Shown here one piece after another: positions 25,958-34,393 of a stretch of DNA of 64,000 nucleotides; within the stretch, counting starts at the first letter, position 1; each line of letters begins with the position of its first letter. The notes beneath the pieces were generated by a model. It saw nothing but the letters and a program-made list of their open reading frames with translations, ran no database searches and had not been told where the DNA came from. The position numbers and the translations under genes were made by a program. The DNA lies in assembly GCA_963709295.1 (NCBI GenBank), contig CAVPVW010000008.1, positions 930,001 to 994,000 on the forward strand, read 5' to 3'. The DNA is from JBGPQJ01 sp963709295 (GTDB lineage Bacteria; Chloroflexota; Anaerolineae; Anaerolineales; Villigracilaceae).

Positions 25958-27643
25958 ATGCCCAAGCCCCGCTTCAATAAATTCTACCGCTACAACGAAC
26001 TGACGCGCCTGCTCAAGGCCTATGCCAGGGAATATCCCAATCTCATCCGGCTGGAATCGATCGGCAAGAGCCACGAGGGACGCGACGTCTGGCTGGTGAC
26101 GGCAACCAACTTCCGCTCCGGACCGGATACGGAGAAGCCCGCCCTGTGGGTGGACGGCAACATCCATGCCTCGGAGGTCACCGCCTCGGCCTGCGCGCTG
26201 TATCTCATCCACGCGCTGGTGACGCGCTACAAAAAGGACGCGGACATCACCGAGGCGCTGAACACGCGCGCCTTCTACATCGTGCCGCGCGTCAACCCCG
26301 ACGGCGCGGAGTGGGCGCTGGCCGACCGGCCGAAGGTCATCCGCTCGGGTACGCGGCCTTATCCCTTCGACGAGGACCCCATCGAGGGCATGGTCGCCAA
26401 CGAGGATATCAACGGCGACGGCAAGCTGCTGTCCATGCGCATCCCAGACCCGCACGGCGGTTGGAAGCCGCATCCCGACGACCCGCGGTTGATGATCCGG
26501 CGCGACCCGGTGGAACGCGGCGGAACCTATTACCGCCTGCTGCCTGAAGGACTGATAGAGAATTACGACGGCGTGACCATCCAGACTGCCAAAAATAAAT
26601 ACGGGTTGGACTTCAACCGCAACTTCCCCGTGGCCTGGCGTCCCGAAGCCGACCAGCACGGCGCCGGGCCGTTCCCCACCTCTGAAGCGGAGACGCGCAG
26701 CCTCGTCGAATTCGTCACCGCGCACCCGAACATCACCGGCTCGATCAGCCTGCACACCATGAGCGCGGTGCTGCTGCGCCCCTACGACGACCGCTCCGAC
26801 GACGAGTTCCCCGCCGAAGACCTGTGGACGTTTAAGAAGATCGGCGACAAGGGCACCGCCATGACGGGCTATCCCAACGTGTCCACCTTTCACGATTTCA
26901 AATATCACCCCAAGGAGATCACCACCGGCGGGTTCGACACCTGGGCCTACGACCAGCGCGGCGTGTTCTCGTGGACAATCGAATTCTGGAGCCCCATCCG
27001 GCAGGCGGGCATCGAAAAATACAAGTTCATCGACTGGTACCGCGACCACCCGCTCGAGGACGACCTCAAGCTGATGAAGTGGAACGACGACGTGCTCAAG
27101 GGCAAGGGATTCCTGCCCTGGAAGCCGTTCAACCACCCGCAGCTTGGGCGCGTGGAGATCGGCGGCTGGGACTGGCTGCACATGTGGACCAATCCGCCGT
27201 TGAAATTCCTGGAAAAGGAGATCGCCCCGTTCCCCGACTGGATCGTGTGGCACGCGCTCATCTCCCCGAGGCTGACTCTCCACAGCGCGGAGGTCTTCCC
27301 CGCCGGCAAGGACACCTACCGAGTACGGCTGGTGGTGCAGAACACCGGCTGGCTGCCGTCCTATGTGACCAAGAAGGCGCTGGATAAAAAGTTTACCCGC
27401 GGGGTGGTGGCCGAGATCGCGCTGCCGCGCGGCGGGACGCTGCAATCGGGCAAGCTGCGCGAGGAACTGGGTCAACTCGAGGGGCACGCCTACCATTCAG
27501 CGTTCGTCGATGACTATGAAGGCATGACCAATGACCGGCTCAAGGTGGAGTGGGTGGTGCATGCGCCGAAGGGCGGCACGGTAAAACTATCCGCGCGGCA
27601 CGAGCGCGCCGGGGTTGTGCGTGTTAATCTTAAGTTGAAGTAA
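25958..27643 (+). CDS. M14 family zinc carboxypeptidase
   Basis: 561 residues from MPKPRFNKFYRYNEL (AAGGAG upstream). The N-terminal peptidase domain has the zinc motif HASE in WVDGNIHASEVTASA, the distal His in GSISLHTMSA, the substrate-binding RNFPVAW region and the catalytic Glu in SWTIEFWSP. The C-terminal 150 residues form a beta-rich domain (HSAEVFPAGKDTYRVRLVVQ). No signal peptide is seen, so probably cytoplasmic. Confidence 0.93.
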   Translation: MPKPRFNKFYRYNELTRLLKAYAREYPNLIRLESIGKSHEGRDVWLVTATNFRSGPDTEKPALWVDGNIHASEVTASACALYLIHALVTRYKKDADITEALNTRAFYIVPRVNPDGAEWALADRPKVIRSGTRPYPFDEDPIEGMVANEDINGDGKLLSMRIPDPHGGWKPHPDDPRLMIRRDPVERGGTYYRLLPEGLIENYDGVTIQTAKNKYGLDFNRNFPVAWRPEADQHGAGPFPTSEAETRSLVEFVTAHPNITGSISLHTMSAVLLRPYDDRSDDEFPAEDLWTFKKIGDKGTAMTGYPNVSTFHDFKYHPKEITTGGFDTWAYDQRGVFSWTIEFWSPIRQAGIEKYKFIDWYRDHPLEDDLKLMKWNDDVLKGKGFLPWKPFNHPQLGRVEIGGWDWLHMWTNPPLKFLEKEIAPFPDWIVWHALISPRLTLHSAEVFPAGKDTYRVRLVVQNTGWLPSYVTKKALDKKFTRGVVAEIALPRGGTLQSGKLREELGQLEGHAYHSAFVDDYEGMTNDRLKVEWVVHAPKGGTVKLSARHERAGVVRVNLKLK

Positions 27644-27669
27644 TTGCAGCGCAACTGATTATCATTAAT

Positions 27670-27708
27670 AAAAACCCCTCAGGCCAAGAGTTGTGCCTGA
27701 GGGGTTTC
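27670..27708. terminator. bidirectional terminator
   Basis: Stem ACCCCTCAGGC / GCCTGAGGGGT with AAAA on the left and TTT on the right, between convergent genes. Confidence 0.85.
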
Positions 27709-27734
27709 CCTGTCGATTAAGTTATCCGAGCTTA

Positions 27735-28298
27735 TCAACCCCGGGACACCCGCCGCGTCCAATCGGCGAGGGCAATGAGCAAGTCCCTTAGAAAGCCTCG
27801 GGCGGCTTCATCCACCAGGTTGCCGTCGGCGTCGAAGACCTTCTCTGCGCGTGCGATGAGTACTTCGGGCTTGGGCACCGTCAGCGCGCCGACATGGGTC
27901 AGGATCTGGCGCAGATGCAACTGAGCGCGCACCGTGCCGAAGTTGCCGGTGCTGGCACCCACGATGGCGACAGGTTTGCCGATCAGAGGCGATTGCGGCG
28001 AACGGGAAGCCCAGTCGATGGCATTTTTGAGCGCGCCGGTGATCGAACTGTTGTACTCCGGGCAGGCGATCAACAAGGCATCGGCCTGCGCCAGCCTTTC
28101 ACGGAATATCACGGCCGGCTCGGGGAACGGTTTCTCATAGTCCGCATTGAAGATGGGCAGAGGCGCAAGGTCGAAGGTCTCCAGAGTCTCCCCCGGTGGG
28201 AGAAGCTCCGCCGCAGCCCGAAGCAGGAAAGTATTGTACGAGCCTTTGCGCAGACTGCCGGAGATACCAAGCACATGAAGGGATTGGGTGTTTGTCAT
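27735..28298 (-). CDS. NAD(P)H-dependent FMN reductase
   Basis: 187-residue flavodoxin-like reductase (SsuE/ArsH/chromate reductase type). Phosphate loop GISGSLRKGSYN near the start and the flavin-contact motif CPEYNSSITGALKNAIDW. Lies 32 bases after ribA on the same strand, so probably co-transcribed; the pair links flavin synthesis and use. Confidence 0.92.
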   Translation of the reverse strand: MTNTQSLHVLGISGSLRKGSYNTFLLRAAAELLPPGETLETFDLAPLPIFNADYEKPFPEPAVIFRERLAQADALLIACPEYNSSITGALKNAIDWASRSPQSPLIGKPVAIVGASTGNFGTVRAQLHLRQILTHVGALTVPKPEVLIARAEKVFDADGNLVDEAARGFLRDLLIALADWTRRVSRG

Positions 28299-28330
28299 AA
28301 GAAAAACCTCGCTGTCTGTTGGTCGTCAAC

Positions 28331-29095
28331 CTATTGGTAAAAACTGCGGATGACGTTCAGCACATCGCCGTTCATACCCTCGATGACGGGATAATCCGAC
28401 TGCTCCGGAATCCGTTCCTTGCCCTGCAGGTCGATCAGGTGCCCGGATTTGATGGCCTTGGTCTCCAGGTAAAAGCGGTTGTGCTCGTTGGCCTGCATGA
28501 CGTGCGGGATGCGCCCGTTGACGATGACGCCGTTCTTCGTCAGGTCCTCGATCTTGCGCGGGTTGTTGGTGATCAGCTGGATGGAATTGACATGCAGCGA
28601 CATGAGCATGTGGGCGGCCACGCTGTACTCGCGCTCGTCGTCGCGAAAGCCCAGGGCGAGGTTGGCATCCACCGTGTCGTAGCCGTGCTCCTGCAGCCCG
28701 TAGGCGCGGATCTTGTTGACCAGCCCGATGCCGCGTCCCTCCTGGCGCATGTACAGCACGATGCCGCGCTCCATCCGCCCGATCATCGTCAGCGCGGACT
28801 CCAGCTGGTCGCGGCAGTCGCAGCGCAGCGACCCCAGCGCGTCACCGGTCAGGCACTCCGAGTGGACGCGCACCGGCACATCCTCGGCGTCGAACACATC
28901 CCCGTGGACGATGGCAACATGCTCCTTGCCGTCCTTGTTGTTGTAAAAAGCGAAGATGTGAAATTGGCCGAAGCGGCTGGGCAGTTCGGCGATGGCCGCG
29001 ATCTTGACACAGGCATGGTCCGGACCGACGCCTTCGCACTCGTGGCAGGCGTTCTCGTCCAGCAAGTCCTTGATTTGCATATGAGTCAGTCCCAT
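28331..29095 (-). CDS. ribA: GTP cyclohydrolase II
   Basis: 254 residues. Catalyses the first step of riboflavin synthesis. Zinc and catalytic region HSECLTGDALGSLRCDC, then MRQEGRGIGLVNKIRAYGLQ and ALGFRDDEREYSVAAHML. The N-terminal part has an extra Cys pair (ACHECEG) before the core. No DHBP synthase (RibB) domain is fused and no FMN riboswitch precedes it. AAGGAG lies before the ATG. Confidence 0.95.
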   Translation of the reverse strand: MGLTHMQIKDLLDENACHECEGVGPDHACVKIAAIAELPSRFGQFHIFAFYNNKDGKEHVAIVHGDVFDAEDVPVRVHSECLTGDALGSLRCDCRDQLESALTMIGRMERGIVLYMRQEGRGIGLVNKIRAYGLQEHGYDTVDANLALGFRDDEREYSVAAHMLMSLHVNSIQLITNNPRKIEDLTKNGVIVNGRIPHVMQANEHNRFYLETKAIKSGHLIDLQGKERIPEQSDYPVIEGMNGDVLNVIRSFYQ

Positions 29096-29234
29096 GGGAA
29101 ACTCCTTGATTTGTGCTGAATCTCTCAGTTTTTTTCCCTGGCATAGATAAAAACAACAGGGAAGTTGTTGTTCAACTTTTGATGCTCAAGCGGGGACAAT
29201 GTTGCTTAATTATCCCACAAACACTCACTCATTT

Positions 29235-29273
29235 CAAAATCAGCCTGCTTTTTGCAAAAACAGGCTGATTTTG
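29235..29273. terminator. bidirectional terminator upstream of ribA / after nitrilase gene
   Basis: 13-bp arms CAAAATCAGCCTG / CAGGCTGATTTTG with loop CTTTTTGCAAAAA. Mainly ends the minus-strand nitrilase-family gene. The rest of the 29096-29320 gap shows no other feature. Confidence 0.8.
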
Positions 29274-29319
29274 ATTATTTCTTTACATTTATCAGAGTTT
29301 GGCTGTCGCGTGTCGCCTT

Positions 29320-30339
29320 TTACGTCCGGCGCGCATATGTCCTCCGGCTGGCTGCCGTCAGAATGGTATCGGACGCGAGATAGACCAGGGGCGACACAGG
29401 CGGCCTGGGCTGCGGCCCTTTCGGCTGCGGGCGTTCTGCCGGGAGGCTGACCTCCGCCAGCGCAAATGTTTCTCCCTGTTCGCTGCGCAGCCCGGCTAAT
29501 GGACTGCCGTCTGCGGCGAAGATGCGGGCTGCCTCCACCAGCCTGGCACTCACCTTGACGTGCCTGAGCTGCGGCAGGTAACGAATCAACCACGGGGCAG
29601 TGGGCAGGAATCCCATCAGCGATCCCACCGGGTTGGGCAGCGGCGTCCTGATCGAGCCGCAGGCGGTGCTGCCGGCGAACGGCACACCCAGCCAGGCGGT
29701 TTGCTGCGCGGGCGTATCTTCAAAAACTTTCGCCGCGCTCCGGCGCATGCTGCGCATCATGGGTCCCATCTGTGCACCGGTCACCTGCGAGCCATCCGGG
29801 AAGTGATAGGTGCCATCGGGTACGTCCGGCGGGCAGCTGCACGCCAGGATCAGGTCGACCCTGCCGGCATACTGCCGCCACAAATCGGCATGGGCCATGT
29901 CCCAGCACAGCATCAACCCGATCGCGCCCAGGTCCGTTTCGGCGATGCACGCGGCATTCCCCTCGCGGAAATAGGCGCGCTCCCAGCCCCACGGGTAGTT
30001 CTTGTCGTAGCGCCAGACGCGGCCATCGGGTGCAAAAAGAAGCAGGGCGTTGTAGATATCCCGCCCATCGCGGAGCAGCAGCGAGCCGGCCAGGTGAACG
30101 CCCAGGCGGGAACTGATCTGTTTCATCCATAGAGCGGTCTGCCCCTCGGACAATTCGGCCAGGGCAAAGTTTTCATCGCGATAGGCATAGCCTGTGTTGA
30201 AGAGTTCCGGCAGGACCACGAGTTGTGCGCCTGCCTGGGCTGCCTGCGTGACCAGCCTTTCGGCGCGCGCCAACCGCTCCGGCACCGGCGCGGGGGCGGC
30301 ATCGAGCTGCGTGGTGGCAATCGAGATTTTTTTGTCCAT
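29320..30339 (-). CDS. carbon-nitrogen hydrolase (nitrilase superfamily)
   Basis: 339 residues. Catalytic triad visible: Glu in VVLPELFNTGY, Lys in YDKNYPWGWERAYF, Cys in IGLMLCWDMAHADLW. Cleaves a C-N bond of an amide or nitrile; the substrate is not readable from sequence. Its upstream side carries a copy of the dispersed 34-bp repeat, so it is the last gene in the row of same-strand units, though its GC-rich make-up matches the core genome. Confidence 0.9.
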   Translation of the reverse strand: MDKKISIATTQLDAAPAPVPERLARAERLVTQAAQAGAQLVVLPELFNTGYAYRDENFALAELSEGQTALWMKQISSRLGVHLAGSLLLRDGRDIYNALLLFAPDGRVWRYDKNYPWGWERAYFREGNAACIAETDLGAIGLMLCWDMAHADLWRQYAGRVDLILACSCPPDVPDGTYHFPDGSQVTGAQMGPMMRSMRRSAAKVFEDTPAQQTAWLGVPFAGSTACGSIRTPLPNPVGSLMGFLPTAPWLIRYLPQLRHVKVSARLVEAARIFAADGSPLAGLRSEQGETFALAEVSLPAERPQPKGPQPRPPVSPLVYLASDTILTAASRRTYARRT

Positions 30340-30364
30340 GATAATTTTCCGTGGTGCTCAAGTT

Positions 30365-30398
30365 GCCCCGCGTGGACTTCGCTGAATCCGCTGCGAAG
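30365..30398 (-). repeat. 34-bp repeat core, copy 1
   Basis: Plus strand begins GCCCCGCGTGGACTTCGC and ends GCTGCGAAG. One base differs from the other copies (CTGAAT for CGGAAT). It lies just after the stop of the 30407 gene (minus strand). The conserved GTTRRRY tail is not recognisable in this copy. Confidence 0.8.
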
Positions 30399-30406
30399 CG
30401 CCAGAC

Positions 30407-31111
30407 TCAGGTTTGATTGGGTTGGCTTTCGATTTTCTCAGGTGTTGGTGTTTCTGCCGGCTCCGCTTTCAATAATAGGATTCCCTGCCAGATGCTCACT
30501 GCCGCAACCAGCGGCGCGATGCTCAAGTCGAAATCCTTATACAAATAAGCAAAAATCGACATTGTTCCTATTGCCAGATAGAGCACACTCAATATTCGGG
30601 GAAGACGGCGGGTTGACCAACCGGCCGATCCAAGCAACACAAACGACCAGCCCAGGAAGTGACATCCTGCTGCGGTCACACCCGCCAGGAGGGTGGTCCA
30701 CACCACGAGAACCGTCGTGGACTCTTCCAGATGCAGCTCGGGGTGCATCAAATGGTAATGACGGTTGGCAGACCGAATGCAGGCGACGGTGACCATCGCC
30801 CCGGCGGCGAGTACGGCCGCCAGCAGCGACAGGGTCATACGGCGCTTGGCGCTCCCGCCAATGCGTTCGCGAAGAGCGAAGACCGCCGTGACCAGGCTGG
30901 CCGCCCACACCGGTCCATACAGGAGATCGGCCAGGTCATAGGCCAACGACCCGAAGGCTGATCGCAAGTTCCCCGTAAGGTAGATCAGCGGCGCAACGAT
31001 AAAAGCGGCTGCCAGCAGGAAGGAGGCGACCCCGCCCCACTTCTGCATCGCCACGGCAGAAGACCTCGCGTCTGCATCTGTTCCAGCTTGTGAAATCATA
31101 TTGTCTGGCAT
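30407..31111 (-). CDS. hypothetical multi-pass membrane protein
   Basis: 234 residues with about six TM helices (first about 28-48, last about 195-215), ending in a charged, Pro/Glu-rich tail. No motif recognised; the overall layout recalls DUF998- or DUF4386-type proteins, without firm support. Part of the cassette-like row. The 31112-31170 gap before it holds no recognisable copy of the repeat, so it may form a two-gene unit with the methyltransferase gene. Confidence 0.65.
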   Translation of the reverse strand: MPDNMISQAGTDADARSSAVAMQKWGGVASFLLAAAFIVAPLIYLTGNLRSAFGSLAYDLADLLYGPVWAASLVTAVFALRERIGGSAKRRMTLSLLAAVLAAGAMVTVACIRSANRHYHLMHPELHLEESTTVLVVWTTLLAGVTAAGCHFLGWSFVLLGSAGWSTRRLPRILSVLYLAIGTMSIFAYLYKDFDLSIAPLVAAVSIWQGILLLKAEPAETPTPEKIESQPNQT

Positions 31112-31170
31112 GTTTAAGTACCTCTCTATCGAAACACTAAATTATGGAATAAGCAGCCCAAAGGTTCACG

Positions 31171-31947
31171 TTAGCAACCTTCACCGAATTGGATTACCAG
31201 CTCTGGTCCTTGACCAAAGACTTCACCTTCATAACCACCCCAACGGTTAAGAATAGTGTATCTATGTTCAACGATGAGCTTTTCAAATGTATCTGGATAA
31301 TAGCACCTCATTACAATCTTCAAAATGCTTTCTTCCACGAGAGTTTCTCCTTCATATTTCCGATAGATCAGTTCGGGGTAGAGAATTAGTTTCTCGATAT
31401 CCATATATGCTCTGCGAGAATAACAAGCTAATCTGCCACCCTCGACAGGTACTTCCCAATCCAAATTTTCCCCCGTGGTAGCCCATAGTTTTTGCAATTC
31501 ATCAGGTTCACGAAATGGCCTGAACACATTAAGAATGCAGGTTCCATTCGGGGAAAGATGCTTGCGAATACATTTAAATAATCCATCTACTTCTTGATCG
31601 GTTTCCAAATTCTGAAAAACGCGAAAGGGCGCAATAATGAGATCAAAGGTTTGGTCCAGGTCGAATTCAGTAATATCGCTTTCAATTACCTGAGCTCTGG
31701 TTTGGGGAATGCCAGCTTTGATTAGCTTTTCGCGGCAAATGGAAATCATCGCAGGAGATATATCAACACCTTGAATATATCGACAATGATGGACAAGAGA
31801 TAAAGTAACTCGCCCTGTGCCGCAGCCCAATTCGAGAATGGAAATGTTAGGGGAGGAAATAAGTTTCTGGTAAAAGGGAATGTCGTTCAGAAAGCTTGGG
31901 TTACTGTCATAGTATTTAGCAGCTTCGATGCGAATGTCAATTTTCAC
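31171..31947 (-). CDS. class I SAM-dependent methyltransferase
   Basis: 258 residues. SAM-binding motif I ILELGCGTGRVTLSL, motif II acidic end in GVDISPAMISICREK, motif III region FDLIIAPFRVFQNL. The C-terminal half resembles small-molecule methyltransferases acting on unknown substrates. Start is GTG at 31947, with no strong ribosome site. AT-rich relative to the flanks. Confidence 0.85.
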   Translation of the reverse strand: MKIDIRIEAAKYYDSNPSFLNDIPFYQKLISSPNISILELGCGTGRVTLSLVHHCRYIQGVDISPAMISICREKLIKAGIPQTRAQVIESDITEFDLDQTFDLIIAPFRVFQNLETDQEVDGLFKCIRKHLSPNGTCILNVFRPFREPDELQKLWATTGENLDWEVPVEGGRLACYSRRAYMDIEKLILYPELIYRKYEGETLVEESILKIVMRCYYPDTFEKLIVEHRYTILNRWGGYEGEVFGQGPELVIQFGEGC

Positions 31948-31976
31948 AAGAGTCTTTTATGTTTCGCGAATAAAGT

Positions 31977-32056
31977 AGTTAACTATTGTTTGGACGGTCC
32001 ATGTAACAACTTTTAGGTTTTTACCCCGCATGGACTTCGCGGAATCCGCTGCGAAA
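31977..32056 (-). repeat. attC-like repeat, copy 2 (double tail)
   Basis: Core at 32023-32056 (CCCCGCATGGACTTCGCGGA on plus). On the minus strand it is followed by two tail motifs in tandem: CCTAAAAGTTGTTACATGG and CCGTCCAAACAATAGTTAAC. The second is homologous to the tails at 34.3 and 35.4 kb. Confidence 0.7.
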
Positions 32057-32106
32057 GGCCGGGTGCTCTTTCTGACGCCGTTTTGTTTTGCTGCGCGGTG
32101 TTTTCA

Positions 32107-32601
32107 CTACTCCAGATTCTGTATCCAAAGCTTTGTATCCTCTGCCTTCACGGCCCGCTCCGCCTCGTGGATCAGCTTATTTAGACTTTGTCTTCGTCTG
32201 AACGGGGCATTGGGCGGCAAATAGGTACTTGGCACAGCCATTGGTTGACTGTTCTGCGACACATTAAAACAGGGCGACCAATTTTGGATCAGTTGCCGTT
32301 CTGCAGAATCAAGATCATTCCCAACGGAATTAAATGGCTCGGATTGCGAACTCAACAATTCGACCGTGAATTTCATCGATGTTGGCCAATTACACCATAC
32401 AAACCGCCCAACGATGGAATGCCCATGAAAACCGCTGAGGAGGTGTTCCCAAACCCGCGAAAAGGCAAGTTGGGATTGCCCGACATAGAACGCCACCGCT
32501 TCGTCGCGAAACACATACAGATCCATCCCCTTCCAGGCTGTGGGGCATTCCTCGATAAGGATGAATCGTTTAATCGGAATCGTGATAATCGAATCGCTCA
32601 T
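32107..32601 (-). CDS. GIY-YIG-type nuclease-like protein
   Basis: 164 residues. A GIY-YIG fold is suggested by LYVFRDEAVAFYVGQS, the Arg/His pair in RVWEHLLSGFHG and the Glu/Asn end DSAERQLIQNWSPCFN. The first GIY is replaced by YVF, as in divergent members. The C-terminal third is basic and may bind nucleic acid. In the cassette-like row; the ATG follows a degenerate tail motif (GTCAGGC). Confidence 0.7.
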   Translation of the reverse strand: MSDSIITIPIKRFILIEECPTAWKGMDLYVFRDEAVAFYVGQSQLAFSRVWEHLLSGFHGHSIVGRFVWCNWPTSMKFTVELLSSQSEPFNSVGNDLDSAERQLIQNWSPCFNVSQNSQPMAVPSTYLPPNAPFRRRQSLNKLIHEAERAVKAEDTKLWIQNLE

Positions 32602-32645
32602 GAGACAATCTTTGCTAAAACAGGCATAATTCCACTATGTTAGCG

Positions 32646-32690
32646 GCCTGACTGAAGTTTAGCGGCCTACCCCACTGCTGCCGGGTTTAT
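32646..32690 (-). repeat. attC-like repeat, copy 3 (tail only)
   Basis: Minus strand AGTGGGGTAGGCCGCTAAAC then TTCA and GTCAGGC. It aligns with the tails of the other copies although the hairpin core is absent. Separates the epimerase and GIY-YIG genes. Confidence 0.6.
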
Positions 32691-32691
32691 T

Positions 32692-33681
32692 CTAAGCCGA
32701 TTTAATATACCCATTCTCTTCGAACCAGTTTAAAGCTTTTCTAATGGTTATATCAATGGGTGTCTGAGGCAGACCGAGTTCATTCACTGCCTTGGAGCAG
32801 TCATACCATTCTGTCATTTTCCCGATCCTGACTTCGCTGGCTGTTACAACAGGTGGTTTTTTTGTTATATAAGCAGCAACCTCGAAGAGGTATCCCAGCA
32901 AAAGTGCTATGCGATAAGGTAATTTGACAGCCGGCGGCTTTACACCAGCAATATCTGCAATCAGCTTTAAATAATCATGAACCGTAATGTTCCTGTTTCC
33001 TAATAGATATCTTTCGCCCACCCTGCCCTTTTTTGCAGCAAGGATATGCCCGCGAGCCACATCTTCGACATCGATGATATTAATTCCACCATCAATATAT
33101 CCGGGCATTTTTTGTTTGACGATATCAATGATCATTTGTCCCGATGGCGTCGGTTTTATGTCATTCGTACCGATGACAAGGGTCGGGTTGACCATGACGA
33201 CCGGCAGCCCTCGCGTGACAAAAATCCTTGCCTCGTTTTCAGCGATGTATTTGGACATGGAGTAGTGATCGCCGGATTCCCAGTAATTAAAGGCCTTCTC
33301 TTCATTGGCGGGCACGGGACCGCTCGCAGCTATCGCGTTGTTGGTGCTGGTGTAGACGACCTTCTTTACTCCGGATTCAAGAGCCGCCTGGAGGGAGGCC
33401 TTCGTACCGCCGACATTGACCTCGTAAAGCAATTTGGGATCCGGTGCCCAGTGAGCAAAATAAGCGGCCGTGAAATAGAGCGTGTCACAATCCCTGAGAG
33501 CCTTTTTCATGGAATCGCCATCGCGAATATCTCCAATGACCCTCTCCACATCGAGTTTATCGATATTGCGTGTATCGCTGGTTTTCCTAATTAAAACCTT
33601 TACCTCTTCCCCATCTTTGATGAGTTCTCTCACAATCGCTGAGCCTATAAACCCCGTTGAGCCGGTAACAAGTTTCTTCAT
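32692..33681 (-). CDS. NAD-dependent epimerase/dehydratase (extended SDR, HpnA/DFR-like)
   Basis: 329 residues. Rossmann motif VTGSTGFIGSAIVREL, catalytic Ser/Thr region VVYTSTNNAIAASG and YxxxK in HYSMSKYIAE, plus substrate-domain ILAAKKGRVGERYLLGNRN. Resembles hopanoid-associated HpnA and dihydroflavonol reductases; the substrate is unknown. No hopanoid genes are in the window. Sits between two repeat copies in the cassette-like row. Confidence 0.88.
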   Translation of the reverse strand: MKKLVTGSTGFIGSAIVRELIKDGEEVKVLIRKTSDTRNIDKLDVERVIGDIRDGDSMKKALRDCDTLYFTAAYFAHWAPDPKLLYEVNVGGTKASLQAALESGVKKVVYTSTNNAIAASGPVPANEEKAFNYWESGDHYSMSKYIAENEARIFVTRGLPVVMVNPTLVIGTNDIKPTPSGQMIIDIVKQKMPGYIDGGINIIDVEDVARGHILAAKKGRVGERYLLGNRNITVHDYLKLIADIAGVKPPAVKLPYRIALLLGYLFEVAAYITKKPPVVTASEVRIGKMTEWYDCSKAVNELGLPQTPIDITIRKALNWFEENGYIKSA

Positions 33682-33712
33682 TGTCTCATGTCTCGCTTTG
33701 TGTGCAGGTTAT

Positions 33713-33770
33713 GTCCAACTGGTGTTTTGGCTTTCTGCCCCGCATGGACTTCGCGGAATCCGCTGCGAAG
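33713..33770 (-). repeat. attC-like repeat, copy 4
   Basis: Core 33737-33770. Minus strand tail GGGGCAGAAAGCCAAAACACC, A, GTTGGAC (GTTRRRY). A possible partner RYYYAAC-like site (TCCCAAC) lies near 33803 on the left half. The epimerase ATG follows the heptamer closely. Confidence 0.7.
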
Positions 33771-33836
33771 TAACGGGTGATCCATCTGGTGTGCGCAGTG
33801 TTGGGAAGAGCGAGAGGAGGAAACCTAACAATGGCG

Positions 33837-34232
33837 CTATGCCGTTTCAGACCTTGGCATCAGAAGGATAAATGCAATGAAGAAAATGAACGTGAGCAAT
33901 GCAGAAATCCACATGAAGATGCTTCTGAGGTCATAGAAAACCCAGAAAACAAGTATCACCAATGTGACCAGCCCATTGTCAATGACACCAGCTTTGAGTA
34001 TCGCGACATTATGAACGGGGTCCTTGCGAGCATACCAGTATGCAGCCCCGAACGCAATAACGACTGCGCCAAACAACCTGAGGAAGAGGGTGTCATCGGG
34101 TGTGGGTATGCCTAAAAACTGAACAAGGGAAACGGGAGCAAGAAGAGCTGGAAAACCCCAGACGAACAGGGTCATAGCGACTTTTACAGCCAGGATCCGC
34201 TTTAGCCAAATAAGTTTTTGATTTTCAGACAT
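33837..34232 (-). CDS. hypothetical four-helix membrane protein
   Basis: 131 residues from MSENQKLIWLKR; AAGGAG 8 bases upstream decides this start over a longer frame. Four TM helices, with a conserved-looking FLRLFGAVVIAFGAAYWYAR and a central DNGLVTLVILVFW. Similar small proteins are annotated DUF4345-like or unknown. Cassette-like row. Confidence 0.7.
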   Translation of the reverse strand: MSENQKLIWLKRILAVKVAMTLFVWGFPALLAPVSLVQFLGIPTPDDTLFLRLFGAVVIAFGAAYWYARKDPVHNVAILKAGVIDNGLVTLVILVFWVFYDLRSIFMWISALLTFIFFIAFILLMPRSETA

Positions 34233-34273
34233 GTTCCATTCTCCTTGACAAAGCAAAGTGAGAATCAATCTCG

Positions 34274-34385
34274 GCCCAACTATTTTTTAGGCGGTCTGCC
34301 CCGCGTGGACTTCGCGGAATCCGCTGCGGAGTGCCAGCCGTCCGGTGCACGGCGCAAAGCATCCCCGAAGGGAGCTGCGTTGAGC
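34274..34385 (-). repeat. attC-like repeat, copy 5 (most complete)
   Basis: Core 34298-34331; tail GGGGCAGACCGCCTAAAAAA, TA, GTTGGGC at 34274-34280 (minus sense). A possible outer partner GCTCAAC lies at about 34379-34385, giving a site near 112 bases, inside the attC size range. Confidence 0.7.
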
Positions 34386-34393
34386 TGCATTTT

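Noticed and set aside
31112..31170. A repeat copy between the methyltransferase gene and the membrane-protein gene at 30407
   Set aside because: No core or tail motif aligns there, so no copy is claimed.
30365..34331. CRISPR-like array from the four 34-bp repeats
   Set aside because: Repeats are separated by whole genes of 0.4-1 kb, not by short equal spacers, and no cas genes are present.
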